Shown in pieces: positions 15,301 to 25,700 of a stretch of DNA of 64,000 nt (position 1 is the stretch's first letter; each line of letters opens with the position of its first letter). The position numbers and the translations under genes are program-made. Source of the DNA: Crambe crambe. Taxonomy: Eukaryota; Porifera; Demospongiae; Poecilosclerida; Crambeidae. Below the pieces are notes generated by a model, which was given only the letters and a program-made list of their open reading frames with translations, ran no database searches and was not told the origin of the DNA. The DNA is taken from NCBI GenBank assembly GCA_963924555.1, contig OZ004587.1, positions 3,472,001-3,536,000 on the forward strand, written 5' to 3'.

Positions 15301-18300
15301 GCAAAAAAAACAAAACAAAAAAAACTCTGATTCTTTGGTCTCAACTAGCTTGTGAATTGTTATACTGGTATGCATGAAATGTCAAAATGAGAGATCAAAA
15401 GATATCTTGAGCTTTTGTATTCACTCCAATTTTTATTACACTGCCTCTCACATAGGAGTATTTGACTCATTTTCTCTCTCTACTCAGATCACATCAGTCC
15501 TGCTGGTAGTATTTCGCGCAATTCACCTGCTGCTAGATATTTAGCCTCTAGAGGGTAAGATTATAGCATACGTAGATATTCTTCTGTGGATATGAAATGC
15601 TCTCATAAAGGCATTGTCTTGTGTACTGTAGCTAGGGTCTATTCAATAATTGCAGTGAGAGAACTAAGAGTTTCTCCTGCTCTTGTGCAGCTCATTTTTC
15701 AGTGCTAAAATAGCAAGTAAGTAGCTTAAGTTGCATCAGTTGCATAAAACTTGCTGAGAGCATTAAAGAAAGCCAACTTTAAAATTGTTGAATCACGTTC
15801 CTCTATCAAAACCACCACCATTTATATTTCCCCCCTCAGAGACTACCAGAACAACTCTTCTGTTAAGTCTTCAGTCACTGGAACATTCACTTGTGCCGTT
15901 GAACTGAGAAGTGCAAGAGAGCTGTAATTTAGTTGAATAGCTAGCTAACTGCAATGACTTGCACTTCTTTGCTGCATTCTTCTTAGAGATGAGAACTCTT
16001 CCCTAGTGCCTCCATTATTTACTTCCTTTTCAGGCTTTCATAAATGTCCTTTTTAATTCCATTTCTGCAGAACAGGTAGTAAACAATGCTAGAGCTGTAA
16101 TCTACTAAAATCCAGTAGCTACATAAATACAGCATAGCTACAGCATTTTTTCTTGGCCACTACAAGAACCATCATGAAAAATTTATTTCAGCACAATCCA
16201 GTTACCTAGCTACTCCCGTATACTACGTCTGTTATGCGCTGCTGCAATGATTAATGAGTTCATATCCATGGGGCAATATTATATTACATACATAAGTACA
16301 TGGTTATTAATTATTGTATTGATAACCACGAAATGTTGCAGGATTTTTTCGAGGTTTTAAAAATCATACCACATCCTTCACTCACCCAACTATTTCATTT
16401 GATCTTAATTTTAACAGGCTGACTCCTAGGGAATTTAATTCATATGGAAGTCGTCGTGGTAATGATGATGTTATGGCAAGAGGAACATTTGCCAATATCA
16501 GATTGATCAATAAATTTAATGGAAAGCCAGGACCAAAGACCATTCATATTCCTTCTGGTATGTAATTTTAGTACTCTTCGGCATTTAGAGTATCATTTAT
16601 ACTGAGCGTGTTACAGTAATACACTATTATTGTTTTTTAGGGGTCACTTCTACATAGTGAGTGGCTGAGTATAATCACAGATATACTAGACTACATACAC
16701 AGGATTGGAAACAGGGCATGCGCGTGTATATTTTATAGACCATCCGTGTAGGTACCTGGCGAATAGAAAAATCTTACACAAAAGTAAGAAAGAGGGTGAA
16801 AGGCAAGGTATTTAGCGCAGCAATGATTATGATTATAAATGAAAAGGCTCAATGACTTATAGCTGTAGTAGTTTATCTTGTCAGTTTAGTCTATTTACTG
16901 TTGCTATGGATGAAAAATGTGGAAACAGGTGACTGAAAAGTTTTGTGGCACTCTCAGTACTAAAAAAGAAGTCTAGCTGTCTTATTTTTGGTATAAAATG
17001 AAAGATACTAGTTGACCATATGCACTCGAGTAGTTTTAATTTTGTGCAGGGCTGGAGATGGCATGCCATTTGCCATTGATGGTGTAAGAAGCCATTTTCA
17101 CTGTGTTGTTGTTCTGAAAATTAATTTATGTGAGGAGATGAGATACCTTCTCAATTCTCTGAGATACCTTCTCAATTCTCAATCAAACAAGTATCTCAAT
17201 TAATTGGATGTTCAGCAGTGCCCTATCAGTAATCATTTTGTTATATAACATGAAAGAAAGTATGTGTTAAGTGACAGTATTATTTGCTACATTATAGTAT
17301 CCTTCTGTACTGTACTATAGCTTTGCAGCCGGCCATGGTTATCTGAAGAAACAGTAACATTGACATGATTTTTTTACAGGCACCCTTAAAGAGTAATGAA
17401 TGATCACTACAAATTAATGGAAAAAGAGAGACTAAACATTTTAACATCCAAGCTCCAGAGGTCCACAAAGTCAAACTACCATTCTTACTCACAATTATAC
17501 CCTCTAACACTTGAGAAACTAGCCTTTTAATAACTATGCTATGCTTGTTTAGCACTGTACTACCCCACTCTTTGCATTCTTTAAACTTACCAATTTATAT
17601 TGTTATGGGCACACGTGACCTGTTTCCAATCCTGTGTACGTAGTCTAGGTATAATTATCTAATAATGGGTAAGAATGTGAGAATGCCACTAGGGCAGCTG
17701 ACAATTTGCCAAGTGAAATTTATCTCCTACCCATGTTGTTATGTGTTAATGCCATAGCTAATTCCACTACTTTACAACACATCAACAATATAAGTAGTTT
17801 TAGTATCTACAGATTAAGAATGCTGTTTATGGCTGTTGGCAAGTGTTGCCCACCTACAAATGATAAAAACGTGGTGGCAATGAAATGTCAGATATTCCTC
17901 AGTACATTTACTATGGAACAGACTTTTTAAGGTCATAAATTTTTGTGTATTTTAACATTTTAGGTGATGTTATGGATATATTTGATGCATCTGAACGTTA
18001 CCGCAAAGATAATAAGTCCCTTATAATATTGGCTGGTAAAGATTATGGTTCAGGTGAGAATACTTCCAAATATATATTTCCCTTGTGATGTGTTTCATAA
18101 TCCCATATGCAGTGGATATAATTATAATACTTTGTATTTATTTATGTAGTTTCATGGTATGATTGTAGTTTGTGGATGGGTTATAGCGGTCAGTGTTCCA
18201 TATGCAATTGAATATCAAATAATATATTATACTGTGTGTACAAGAAATTATCCACACCTCTCATGCTAGATAGTTGCAGTAACAGAAAAGGCTTTATTCC

Positions 18301-20160
18301 AACTTGTCTTCTGAATCCCAAGCCTCAATACCATCTTCTACACTTTTCTGATGAAGAAACTTGCTTAATTGTTCATCAGGAAGAAAGTGCGGACATTACA
18401 ATCTTTACCTTGTCATAGTCACAACTTTTACCTCTAGCACAGATCACTGACTCTTGTTGCTCATTTGACAATCAACAATCGTGAAATTTATTTTGTGAAT
18501 ATTTTGGGCCTCAGACTCTAAGTAGATATGGCAGATCATAAACTCATTCTCTTCTACCATTACTCTACAGGTTCTCAGAAGGCTACGATGAAACACGTCT
18601 ACACAGAAGAGGGAAAAATTCAATCACTAGCACAAAAAAAAGATTTCAACTAATAATAAATAAGATCAACATACCAACTTACTGCCTATTTGGCCATCTG
18701 TTAGAGTGACACCTACAGGCTGATCTTTTGCTATTAGTTTTGACTTAGGTTCTACTTCACAATTCAATGATATCGATAGGACTCAGAGTCTTTTTCTGCC
18801 ATTTTGAAGCTAGTGCACGTGCGCCGGAGTGGTGTGATGTATGGGCAGGGCCACGTAGGATAGGCACACCTGCATGTACGAGCTAGCTAGCTCTTCTTTT
18901 AACTTTAGCTAGCTAAGCTAGCTCTTCACGTCTTACATACAAAGAAAAAGAAAAAGGATGGAAAGAAGTGAATGCAAAAAATTTCTTCTAAATAAAGTAG
19001 GGATGGCTTAAAATCTATTCGGGCTGTATAAATGTGATGCAGAAATAATCACTACATTTATGCCATGTAGCCGGGAATGTTGATGGAAATTATATATAAT
19101 TTCCTCATAAAAATACCAATGACAAATATTTAATTTGACGAAATCTGAAAGCGCGCAAAATAAATAATGCGTGTCCATGTGAGCTGTGTACAGCTAGCTA
19201 GCTATCATCAATTTAGCACGAGTTCTCCAGTTGTATGAGGGGCCATCATGTCTACAAAAGTGTATGGACTCCAATTCTTAGGGAAGAATTAAAGTTTAGA
19301 CTGACATTGACAACAATCATTATGCTGTACGTAAGATGGCTGCAATCATTGGACACATCCCTCGAAGAATTTCAGCTGCTTGTTCTCTCTTTCTTTATAG
19401 TGATGGATGGCTCTTCAATTTGTTATGCTATCACAGGTTCAAGGCACTACTCCTCCAGGGAAGCCTATAAGTTTCTTTGACTTTCTCTCCAGCAGTGGTG
19501 TGCAATAAATGGCACGCAACATATCGCGAACTTAATTAAATCTCACAACTTTTGATGGTTTTATTTTTGGCAATTTGATGCTTAAACTGCCAAAGCGTCA
19601 AATTAAAATCTTTGTCAATATTTCCGGCTATACGGCAACTGCTATAAGCTAGCTATAGGCAGTGGATGTAAATGTAGTACTGGGGCCAACTAATAACCCT
19701 CAAACGTTGTATAGTGCATTCTATAAAAGCATGCAAGTAAAGGCAGCTAATGACAGCAACATACACATAGATAGCCTTTATCCAAAAATTGGCTCCATTT
19801 AAACACTGAAAAGTATCATCTAGACATCATTATGAAGTACTCTAATTGCTACTGGCTGCGTAGTCATAACAGATACATATACACACACTAACTGAGTATA
19901 ATAACCCTTGCACATGCGCTGAGGGTAATTATTGCATGTTGATATGTATATACTTTCTCTAGTTATTATCAATTTTAAACTGATATGTAGGTTCAAGCAG
20001 GGATTGGGCAGCAAAAGGTCCGTGGATATTGGTAAGTGTAATTGATTATATTTTTCTAATACCATTCAATACAGTATCAGTACTCAACTCAGTTTGAAGT
20101 CAGATAATCAGAGCACTAGCTCTCTCTATGTAGGAATAACGAGGACACCGCTGAGTGCCT

Positions 20161-20205
<45 letters not shown>

Positions 20206-22466
20206 CCTCCCTCCCTCCCTCCCTTAGCGAAACCCACCAAGACAAAAGAGGATCGAATAGCAGCATATAGAAAACTAATACAAAGTGAAATTCCAGTTCC
20301 CCCATTTGGACTTATGGTGGCGGGCATGTTTGTTCATGAGTTAATGAGCCGGGTAGTTGCACCGGCTACAAGATGCTACAGTTTAAAACTACAGTTTCAT
20401 ATTGACTAGCACTTCCTACTTTACAACTGAGGGCAAAACAGACACTTGAAACAGTTGTAGAGTAGGAAGTGCTAGTCAGTATGAAACTATATTTTTTAAC
20501 TGCAGCAGCTCATAGCTGGTGCAACAACCTGCCTCATTAACTCATAAATTATTCATGAACAAACACTCCCCCGCCACCTTAACAAAATCTTCTGTGAATG
20601 ATAATCCTGTATAATTATGCGAGATGTCTGTCTGTTTATGTTGCAATTTATGCAGAGAATCTGTATGATTCAGTATCTTAGGGATGGTGTGGGCATTGCA
20701 TTTAACCATGACGAATGACGAAACAATTTTGCACACTAAAAAATCACCAAATAATAATGGAAGGCTGCAAGTCTGGAAAACATAATGGTAGAATGTAGAA
20801 AGAAACTTGGAAGAGTTTATTTCTGCTAAATTCTGTCAATATTCTGTAGTTTCTAAGCACAACTGGGACATGGAGCCTCCTTCTTTTCCTATACTTTTGA
20901 ACACACTGCATTTTACATAATTTGCATTTTTATTATGTCATCTCACTCCCAACTGGTGTGAAAGTTTCTGTATTTGTTATAAGTATGCAAAGATTTAAGT
21001 TTAGCACAAAAAAAGTAGTATGAAAAAAATATATATAGGGATGACCATTGCTCAAAAAAGTAGAAACAAGGGTAGGGATGAAGGATGGAAATGGTATTAA
21101 TTTTTGTTCTGTGTATCCAGCCAACAATCCCTACATGTATGCATTATTATTTGAAGCTACCCAAGAGATTGTCATCTGGATATTCAGAACAAAGATTGAT
21201 CCTATTTCCCTACCCTTGTTTCCTTATTTTTATGTCATCCCTGCATTTTGCATTTCACGGAAATGCTTTTCCCCTTATATTAATACTTTGTATGTAAATT
21301 GTACATGTCTATAATTACACAAGCTGCTGTAGACAATCTAGGTCATACTTGTATGGCTAATTGGTTAAATTTTTTGTACTCTACTCCTAATAAAGTACGA
21401 GTGAGTAATTAGGGGAAAGTTTATCTTTGATCCCTGCAAGCCTTTCTTATCAATTGCTGTGGTCTTTTTCTCAAGATAATTTGTAGCTACGTAGCAGATG
21501 TAGAACTGGCATACTTTGCTATGAGGTGAATTGCAGAAGTTGAAGGACAAAAGTAGAAATAGAAACATGGGTTAACAGCTTTCTGAAGGAGTTGTAAATC
21601 AGAACTCAATAATTTTTTATAGTAGCTACCTACTTAATTTGATATGGCCACCAAATTATACTCTCTTTATGTACATTGAGTTGCTCTTTCAACTCAGGTG
21701 AGAGTGTTTACACCCTCTAACACAAGAACTATGACTGTTACAGTGCTATCTCACTCTTTGCATTCTTTATCAATTGGCGCAGATATTCAACATGCTACTT
21801 CTCCCTTCCTTGTTCATTTGGGCCAATTTAGTTATATTATTGTTGTTCTGGGCACACGTGACCTGTTCCAATCCTATGTACGTAGCTATATTATTGGTTG
21901 ACAGAAAGTATAATTCCATGTCAACCATTTGCACTCATGCTCAGCTCTGACCAATCAGTGCACCATTTCACCTTTTTCAGATAAGTGCATGGTGATGTTT
22001 TATTGCCATTTTCACCACAAATCTATTGGTTGTACTTTACTGTTTGACAGGGTGTACGATCTGTAATTGCTGAAAGTTTTGAGAGAATTCATCGATCAAA
22101 CCTCGTGGGTATGGGAATATTGCCACTACAGTATCTTCATGATCAAAATATGGAAACCCTTGGGCTTACTGGAAAGGAAACGTACTCGATCTCAATCCCT
22201 AAGGATATCGAGCCTAGGCAAATTATCTCCATTCAGGTATCTGTTGATGAAACACTAAGTACATTCTAGAATACCATGTGTACAGTATACTTGTAGTCTC
22301 TGCAGAAGTTGCTACTATGTAACACTTCCTTCTTTTTTTCTTTTTTTATGTGCAGTTAAATGATGGAAGAGTATTCCAAACTCTATGCCGAATTGATACT
22401 GATGTAGAAATGGCTTATTTTAAGCATGGGGGTATTCTGAATTATATGATTCGAACTATGATCTAA
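316..22466 (+). CDS. ACO1: Cytosolic aconitase / iron regulatory protein 1 (20 coding exons, 890 aa)
   Basis: Interconverts citrate and isocitrate with a [4Fe-4S] cluster; in animals the apo-protein binds iron-responsive elements in mRNA. Exons: 316-325, 2126-2218, 2273-2441, 2999-3136, 8896-9028, 11049-11169, 11235-11374, 11602-11773, 13003-13220, 13286-13376, 13664-13868, 13927-14049, 14349-14467, 14842-15147, 15488-15554, 16418-16557, 17964-18053, 19991-20031, 22051-22236, 22356-22466. They total 2673 nt, one residue longer than human ACO1 (889 aa). Cluster cysteines are visible as SCTNTSNPS (C439) and [10 protein letters not shown] (C505, C508). Arginines matching those used for substrate or RNA binding are present in NRNFEGR (R538, R543) and SSRDWAAKG (R782). 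The start was chosen because ATG-GCT-GGA-G splices in phase to the next exon, giving [11 protein letters not shown]. Intron 7 has a GC donor. Intron 4 (5.8 kb) carries mobile elements. No mitochondrial targeting peptide is seen, which with the IRP-type N-terminus argues against ACO2. Confidence 0.97.
326..2125 (+). other. ACO1 intron 1
   Basis: GT-AG intron (donor GTAAGT, acceptor TTTTCTGCAG) separating the four-residue first coding exon from exon 2. It contains no credible coding sequence. A foldback-like element lies near 1270-1480. First introns often hold regulatory sequence, but no specific site is recognised. Confidence 0.8.
1270..1480. repeat. MITE-like element with imperfect terminal inverted repeats
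   Basis: The left end (CACTTTCACTTTTTATCCAG, continuing ATCAGAATCCAG) and the reverse complement of the right end (CACCGCCACTTATCCACATC, continuing GGAATCCGGA) can be paired with mismatches. The interior is built from diverged copies of ATCCAGATT / ATCCGGATT. About 210 bp, no coding capacity, lying in ACO1 intron 1. Its boundaries are approximate and the target-site duplication is not resolved. Confidence 0.5.
4084..5400 (+). mobile_element. Decayed Crypton-type tyrosine recombinase (ZMYM/QRICH1-like DUF3504 family)
   Basis: Relic in ACO1 intron 4 read in several frames. 4084-4512 gives an N-terminal part ending [20 protein letters not shown], typical of the DNA-binding half. About 4582-4774 gives [20 protein letters not shown] and [14 protein letters not shown], then an apparent frameshift to [13 protein letters not shown]. 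4920-5100 gives [11 protein letters not shown], followed by a stop. 5115-5400 gives the recombinase C-terminus: [49 protein letters not shown]. The Arg of the HxxR box, the GHRS box and the nucleophile-position Tyr are visible, but the box His appears as Tyr (NYSLR). Multiple stops and frame changes make it inactive. Cryptons lack terminal inverted repeats, so the exact ends are unclear. Confidence 0.85.
5540..7680. other. ACO1 intron 4, anonymous AT-rich stretch
   Basis: No recognised gene. Open frames at 6178-6541 and 7195-7575 lack domain similarity I can name and are not bounded by convincing splice sites. A boundary-like string CTCTCTATGTAGGG occurs near 6157 and resembles ends of dispersed elements elsewhere in the window. 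Probably old repeat sequence. Confidence 0.5.
5736..5797. repeat. 24-bp tandem repeat, about 2.6 copies
   Basis: Unit GGGTGGATTCTATTATGCCC plus ATGA, repeated from 5736, 5760 and 5784, the last copy truncated. The first two copies are identical. Lies downstream of the Crypton relic in ACO1 intron 4. Confidence 0.9.
7690..8190. repeat. Dispersed non-autonomous repeat, copy 1 (second copy at 27255-27620)
   Basis: Shares an ordered series of words with 27255-27620: TAAGTAGGGATG, CAGCAACTCCT followed by TTGA and GACAGAACAC or GAACAGAACAC, GTTTTCATCT, AATGGTTCA, and AAATAGCAC followed by CATTTTCCAAC. Diverged with indels. No coding capacity is seen. The TAGGGATGG boundary string recurs next to several other elements in the window. 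Confidence 0.65.
8414..8720. repeat. 307-bp near-perfect palindrome (foldback element)
   Basis: Left arm runs from ATAAAGG through AAGAGAAGTAGGGATGGCTG and CAAGTAACCCCTTACC to the centre near 8570. The right arm is its reverse complement, through GGTAAGGGGTTACTTG and CAGCCATCCCTACTTCTCTT to CCTTTAT. The arms are about 150 bp each with few mismatches and almost no loop. Lies about 175 bp before ACO1 exon 5, so the pre-mRNA could form a long hairpin there. Typical of foldback MITEs; no open frame of note. Confidence 0.92.
9532..10093. mobile_element. TIR element of about 560 bp (AGCCTCRTACCCAGG family)
   Basis: Left end TTAGCCTCGTACCCAGGGTC and right end GAGCCTGGGTATGAGGCTAA are inverted repeats. 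The similarity extends about 90 bp inward on both sides (GAGGCGG, TGGTACCCACTGTTTG, GCATG-GC). The interior has a 90-codon frame (9644-9916) with no recognised domain. Most likely a non-autonomous DNA transposon in ACO1 intron 5. A related very short element is at 39981-40034 and a one-ended fragment near 49816. Confidence 0.8.
10100..11040. other. ACO1 intron 5, distal part
   Basis: No recognised gene. Contains an apparent local duplication of AGAAGGAACTAGCC / AGAAGAAACCAATCC followed by GCAATTTCAAGTGCAAAA at about 10105-10150 and 10225-10275. The frame at 10842-11048 is not supported: it runs into the splice acceptor of exon 6 and has no domain. Confidence 0.5.
12090..12350. repeat. Dispersed repeat copy A (related copy at 18510-18880)
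   Basis: Shares with 18510-18880, in the same order, GATAAGTCATAAACTC / CAGATCATAAACTC, CTTCTACC followed by ATTCTA or ACTCTA, GGCTACAATGAA / GGCTACGATGAAAC, CTACACAGA, TTTGGCCATCTGTTAGAG, and GGGCGGGCCACATAG / GGGCAGGGCCACGTAGGA. No coding capacity. Lies in ACO1 intron 8. Confidence 0.65.
16685..17648. mobile_element. TIR element of about 964 bp in ACO1 intron 16
   Basis: Left terminus ACTAGACTACATACACAGGA (then TTGGAAACAGG) is inverted at the right terminus as CCTGTTTCCAATCCTGTGTA (then CGTAGTCTAG), about 30 bp with one mismatch. The interior shows only short frames (for example 17012-17203) with no domain I recognise. The right-hand 170 bp is related to a solo copy at 21700-21893, so this is probably a non-autonomous DNA transposon family. 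Confidence 0.78.
18510..18880. repeat. Dispersed repeat copy B (related to 12090-12350)
   Basis: Second, longer copy of the family described at 12090-12350, in ACO1 intron 17. It carries an extra segment between the TTTGGCCATCTGTTAGAG and GGGCAGGGCCACGTAGGA blocks. Followed by GAGCTAGCTAGCTCTTC-type palindromic sequence. Confidence 0.65.
18940..19070. repeat. Dispersed repeat related to 53210-53320
   Basis: Contains GGATGGAAAGAAGTGAATGC, AAAATTTCTTCTA and AAGTAGGGATGGC, matching the order AGAATGGAAACAAGTGAACA, AAAATTTCTTCTA, AGCAGGGATGGCC at 53210-53260. Both then run into poorly conserved sequence. No coding capacity. Confidence 0.55.
20163..20224. repeat. (CT)n then (CCCT)n microsatellite
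   Basis: About 38 bp of CT dinucleotides directly followed by about 24 bp of CCCT tetranucleotides, in ACO1 intron 18. It creates an artefactual Ser-Leu-repeat open frame. It sits just upstream of the palindrome at 20316-20580. Confidence 0.95.
20316..20580. repeat. About 265-bp imperfect palindrome (foldback element)
   Basis: The left arm (GGTGGCGGG, GTTTGTTCATGAGTTAATGA, GTTGCACC, then ACTAGCACTTCCTACT) pairs with the right arm (AGTAGGAAGTGCTAGT, GGTGCAACAACCTGCCTCAT, CCCCGCCACC). A loop of roughly 45 bp lies near 20425-20455. Arms are about 110 bp with mismatches and a small insertion. Non-coding, in ACO1 intron 18. Confidence 0.88.
21700..21893. repeat. Solo right-end copy of the 16685-17648 element
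   Basis: Matches the last 170 bp of the 964-bp element: ACCCTCTAACAC, CTCTTTGCATTCTTTA, GGGCACACGTGACCTG, TTCCAATCCTATGTACGTAG. The opposite terminus is not found nearby, so it is a truncated or internally deleted copy. Confidence 0.7.
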
Positions 22467-23339
22467 GTGTAGAATATTTATTAAGTTTAGCTTTCATCTC
22501 ATTTTGTATATCATGAACTGTCTTATGCATGCCATGTTCCTGAATCAGACATCACATTTTTAATAGTACAAGGTATTTTGATGGCCACTTTTAGAATGTT
22601 AAAAAATTGCTCCTTACTTCCTTATTACAAAGGGCCAACCGCATACCAAGTAGAATTACAAGCAATTAGCTAGGATATATGGTAAGGGTCGTCAAGTGAA
22701 GCTTAGTCCAAGGTAGGTCGATCCAGAGCGTAGGTTGGTTGTCAGTAAGGTTAGTTGTCGGATTGAATAGGACATAAAAGGATCAGGTACTTGATTTCTC
22801 ATTCTTTGTGGACAAGCATCCTGAAATCTACAATACAGTACAGTATATCCTAGATAAGGTGTTTCTTGTGCTGGCAATCTTTACCATATGGCCTGGCCTT
22901 ATAAATTTTTTCCCGCGAAAAAGGAGTGGGCTGGAAAAGGTAGACTGCTCGATGGCCGGAAATGAAGTAAGGAAATTAATTGCATAGACCTAAAAATGTC
23001 AAAACTAGCTAGTTGTGTATGCTACTGACTTCCCTCTGACCACAGACTACACTCCATTGTCCATGGCTCTATAGTGTTCATTGTATGCACAGTATTAATG
23101 TTTTATTTATTGTGCAGGAAAGTGATTTTCATCTGGTGTATGCTATAACTCCAGAAACTCCATTCACACCAACTTCAATTGCAATAAATCCCCAACAGTA
23201 AATCCATAATGTATATAATTGTGAAGATAGCCATGTAAGATAAAGGGGGAAATTCTATGTTGATCTTCAAAAAGGCCTTAACCGTGTATAATGGAATCGT
23301 CCCGCTTTACCTTTCAACTGTGTTCTAAAATCAAAATCA
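22467..23339. other. Region 3' of ACO1 with a possible alternative terminal exon
   Basis: Intergenic sequence after the ACO1 stop. The only structure that looks exonic is 23118-23201. It has a good acceptor (TTTATTGTGCAG) and then 27 codons and a stop (ESDFHLVYAITPETPFTPTS, then IAINPQQ), in phase 0 with the end of ACO1 exon 19. It is not similar to any aconitase C-terminus. Nothing else recognised. Confidence 0.3.
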
Positions 23340-23599
23340 AGAATAGATTACAAACGCTAGTTTTCATACCCCACATGATAAGCTATTCTATCCACCAAAA
23401 TGTTTGGGTACAATATGCCCTTTTCTAATAGTCCACCTAGTGGTTTGAGTGGTTGACCTGAAAACAAGTAGTACATCACCACATCAAATCTGTCCATTTG
23501 TGCGAGTGGTTGTACTTGGCAGAGTCTGGATTGTCTTCTGTATTTGATGAATCTCCTGGCACTACTGCTGCTAGGGTCAGCCTCCATTGTGTCTTCAAT

Positions 23600-24830
23600 T
23601 GCAGGTTGTTCCTTTTATTGTTCAAGTGCTATTTCTCATGTCTAACAAGACCATCATCTTTTATATCAAACTAGTTTAATTAGCTCTTTAACAGCTGGGA
23701 GATCCAATGGAGTTGCATGTAGAACGTTTTCATTGTCCTGGATGACGGTGAATTTCAAAACCTTGTACATGACATACCACTTTCAACCAGTTTACCATGT
23801 GCTATAGTTGCAGCATCTGAGTAAGCATGATTCAGCCATGTAACTCCTGCTAGGCTGGACTCTCCAACTTCTCACAACTCATCATACCTGTGAAGGTTTT
23901 TAATGCAGCATTAATACTTCCTCTTGAGTGTAGCAATGCCCTAGTACATAGGTTGAAGAACCGATGTACACTTTGCAAAACCCAATCAACCTGTTGATCT
24001 TGAAGTGCAGCGTTGGTTGCGTCATGGGAACCAAAGTTGAAAGTTATCAGTGATAAGGATTACTTTTCTAGATGTCCTCTTTCTAATTCCTGGTAGAAAA
24101 TGTCATAGAACCACCATTTAATCATACATGGTCATTACAAGCATTTTTTTTGAGTTATATGGCAAGGGAGATGGGCATTATTGAAAGCAGCGTGGCTTAG
24201 CTACCTTACCAATCGTAGCAAGAGGAATACCTTTTGCATTAGTGTATGTGATCAACCCTTTGCTTTTTGAGCTTTAGTGCCCATGTACATTGTCGCTGTT
24301 CACTTGATGCAGTATAATGTTGCATAGCAAGAGGAATCTTGTGTGTACCTTTTGCATTAGTGCATGTAATGAGGGTAGACACAATCCTTTGCTTTTTGAG
24401 CCTTAGTGCCCCATATACGTCATCGCTGTTCATTTGATGTGGTATGTGTTGCACTGGGAATCAACCAAGTATGAACCGTTTCATCTATATAGTTGTATAG
24501 GCCTATGAGCTGTGGATCATGCTCCTCTAAGACTTTCTTTATTTTTAGGGTTTACATCACCTGCTTCTCGTACACTTTTCTTATGCTGTCTCTTTTAATC
24601 AGTGCTTTAAAATGAGGGATTTGGCCACTTGTTCAGCATATTCTACTCAACGAAACAGGCATGGCTTGCATCTGTTATGAAGAAGAGTGCTACTTTTTCT
24701 TCTATAGCCCTATACTTCATCTCACAATTACGTCTAAGATAACCAGATGCAGTAAGAAATTGTTGCTTGAGCTTCTTTGTAACTTGGTTTATTGTCTTTG
24801 CAGTGATATTGAACTGTTTTGCAAGCATAG
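23600..24830 (-). mobile_element. pogo/Tigger-like DDE transposase relic
   Basis: Read on the minus strand from about 24830 down. 24828-24643 gives a helix-turn-helix-like start (LAKQFNITAKTINQVTKKLK). 24454-24239 gives LKKQRIVSTLITCTNAKGTH then KIPLA, resembling the first DDE block of pogo/Tigger transposases. Further on come ATIGKVAKPRCFQ, and a degraded WF-type stretch. Stops and frame changes abound. The LKKQR/TNAKG block is present twice in tandem (about 24235-24300 and 24345-24440). Dead element; the assignment rests on motif recognition only. Confidence 0.5.
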
Positions 24831-24992
24831 TCTGGTATAGTGATCAGTCAACAAGGATCTTGGTTTGATTGATAATTGTGTTAGAGGGCATTCTTATCCT
24901 CATTGAAAAACACTTAACTGCATTGCTCCATGATTTGACCCAGATTGAAAACCAAGATAGTTACAGTCATCTGCAATAAGGTGTAGAAGACA

Positions 24993-25700
24993 TCATTTAC
25001 ATACACTAGGAAGAGTATGTAGCCCACTCCTGATGGTACTGCATGGTAGAAGATTTGATTTGTACCCATCTATCTCAACTAGATGGGTCCTTCCAATAAA
25101 GGACCAGTAACTCCTAGGAGCTGTAGCTTGAAAAAAAGTTCTATGAGGAACAGAGTTGAAACCTTTATGATTATTAATGAATCCAATGTTTCCTGATATG
25201 ATGTAAAAAGCTGTGAGAGACAGGAGCAATGTTTTATAAAAGCCAAATTGATCGAGGCTCAGCTGGGGTCTGAAGTGAGATGATCTTCTCCAATTGTGCG
25301 AGTGTTTCATACATGTCGGAGGAATCTATACTAAGTAAACTTATTTGGGATTGTCTGCTGGAGGAGTATAAGCTTGAACCTATCACAGGTATGTTCATGA
25401 TGATATGGGGGGGGGGGGGGGGGGGGCAAGTCTCTCCCACTAGTGATATGGTGCTGATGAAAGTAGATTCTCTTTGGATCATACTTACTCGCTTGCTGGT
25501 ATATTCTTCCTTTGTGGAAATCAGTAAGGTGGTAAGTTCACCCTCTAGTTTAGCTAGCTCTTCAGAGTGTGAAACTGAGGTTTCCTTGAAAGGAGTCTTC
25601 TCTTGATCTGTATCTTATTTAGGAGATGACGAATTTCACCATTAAACCACTTCGGAGATGTGTGCTTTGGAACTTTGTATTTTGTGACATAATGGTTGCA
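24993..25700 (-). mobile_element. Non-LTR retrotransposon reverse transcriptase relic (jockey/CR1-like)
   Basis: Minus-strand translation from about 25700 downwards shows PKWFNGEIRHLLNKIQIKRR, a pre-RT motif of LINEs of this group. It then shows LDQFGF, FNSVPHRTFF, RSYWSFIGRTHLVEIDGYKS and IRSGLH, which match the QFGF, AFDSVPH, RxQxVxIDGxxS and SGVPQG blocks of the RT. Frames are broken and catalytic FADD is not seen. A 20-nt G run (25407-25426) interrupts it. Truncated at the 3' side, where it gives way to the transposase relic. Confidence 0.75.

Noticed and set aside
20155..20409. 84-codon open frame starting [11 protein letters not shown]
   Set aside because: The frame is created by the CT/CCCT microsatellite and runs into the foldback element; no domain and no splice support.
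25407..25426. G runs (25407-25426, 33751-33771, 41672-41688) as G-quadruplex regulatory elements
   Set aside because: Homopolymer tracts without interrupted G-tract spacing; simple slippage or assembly effects are enough to explain them.
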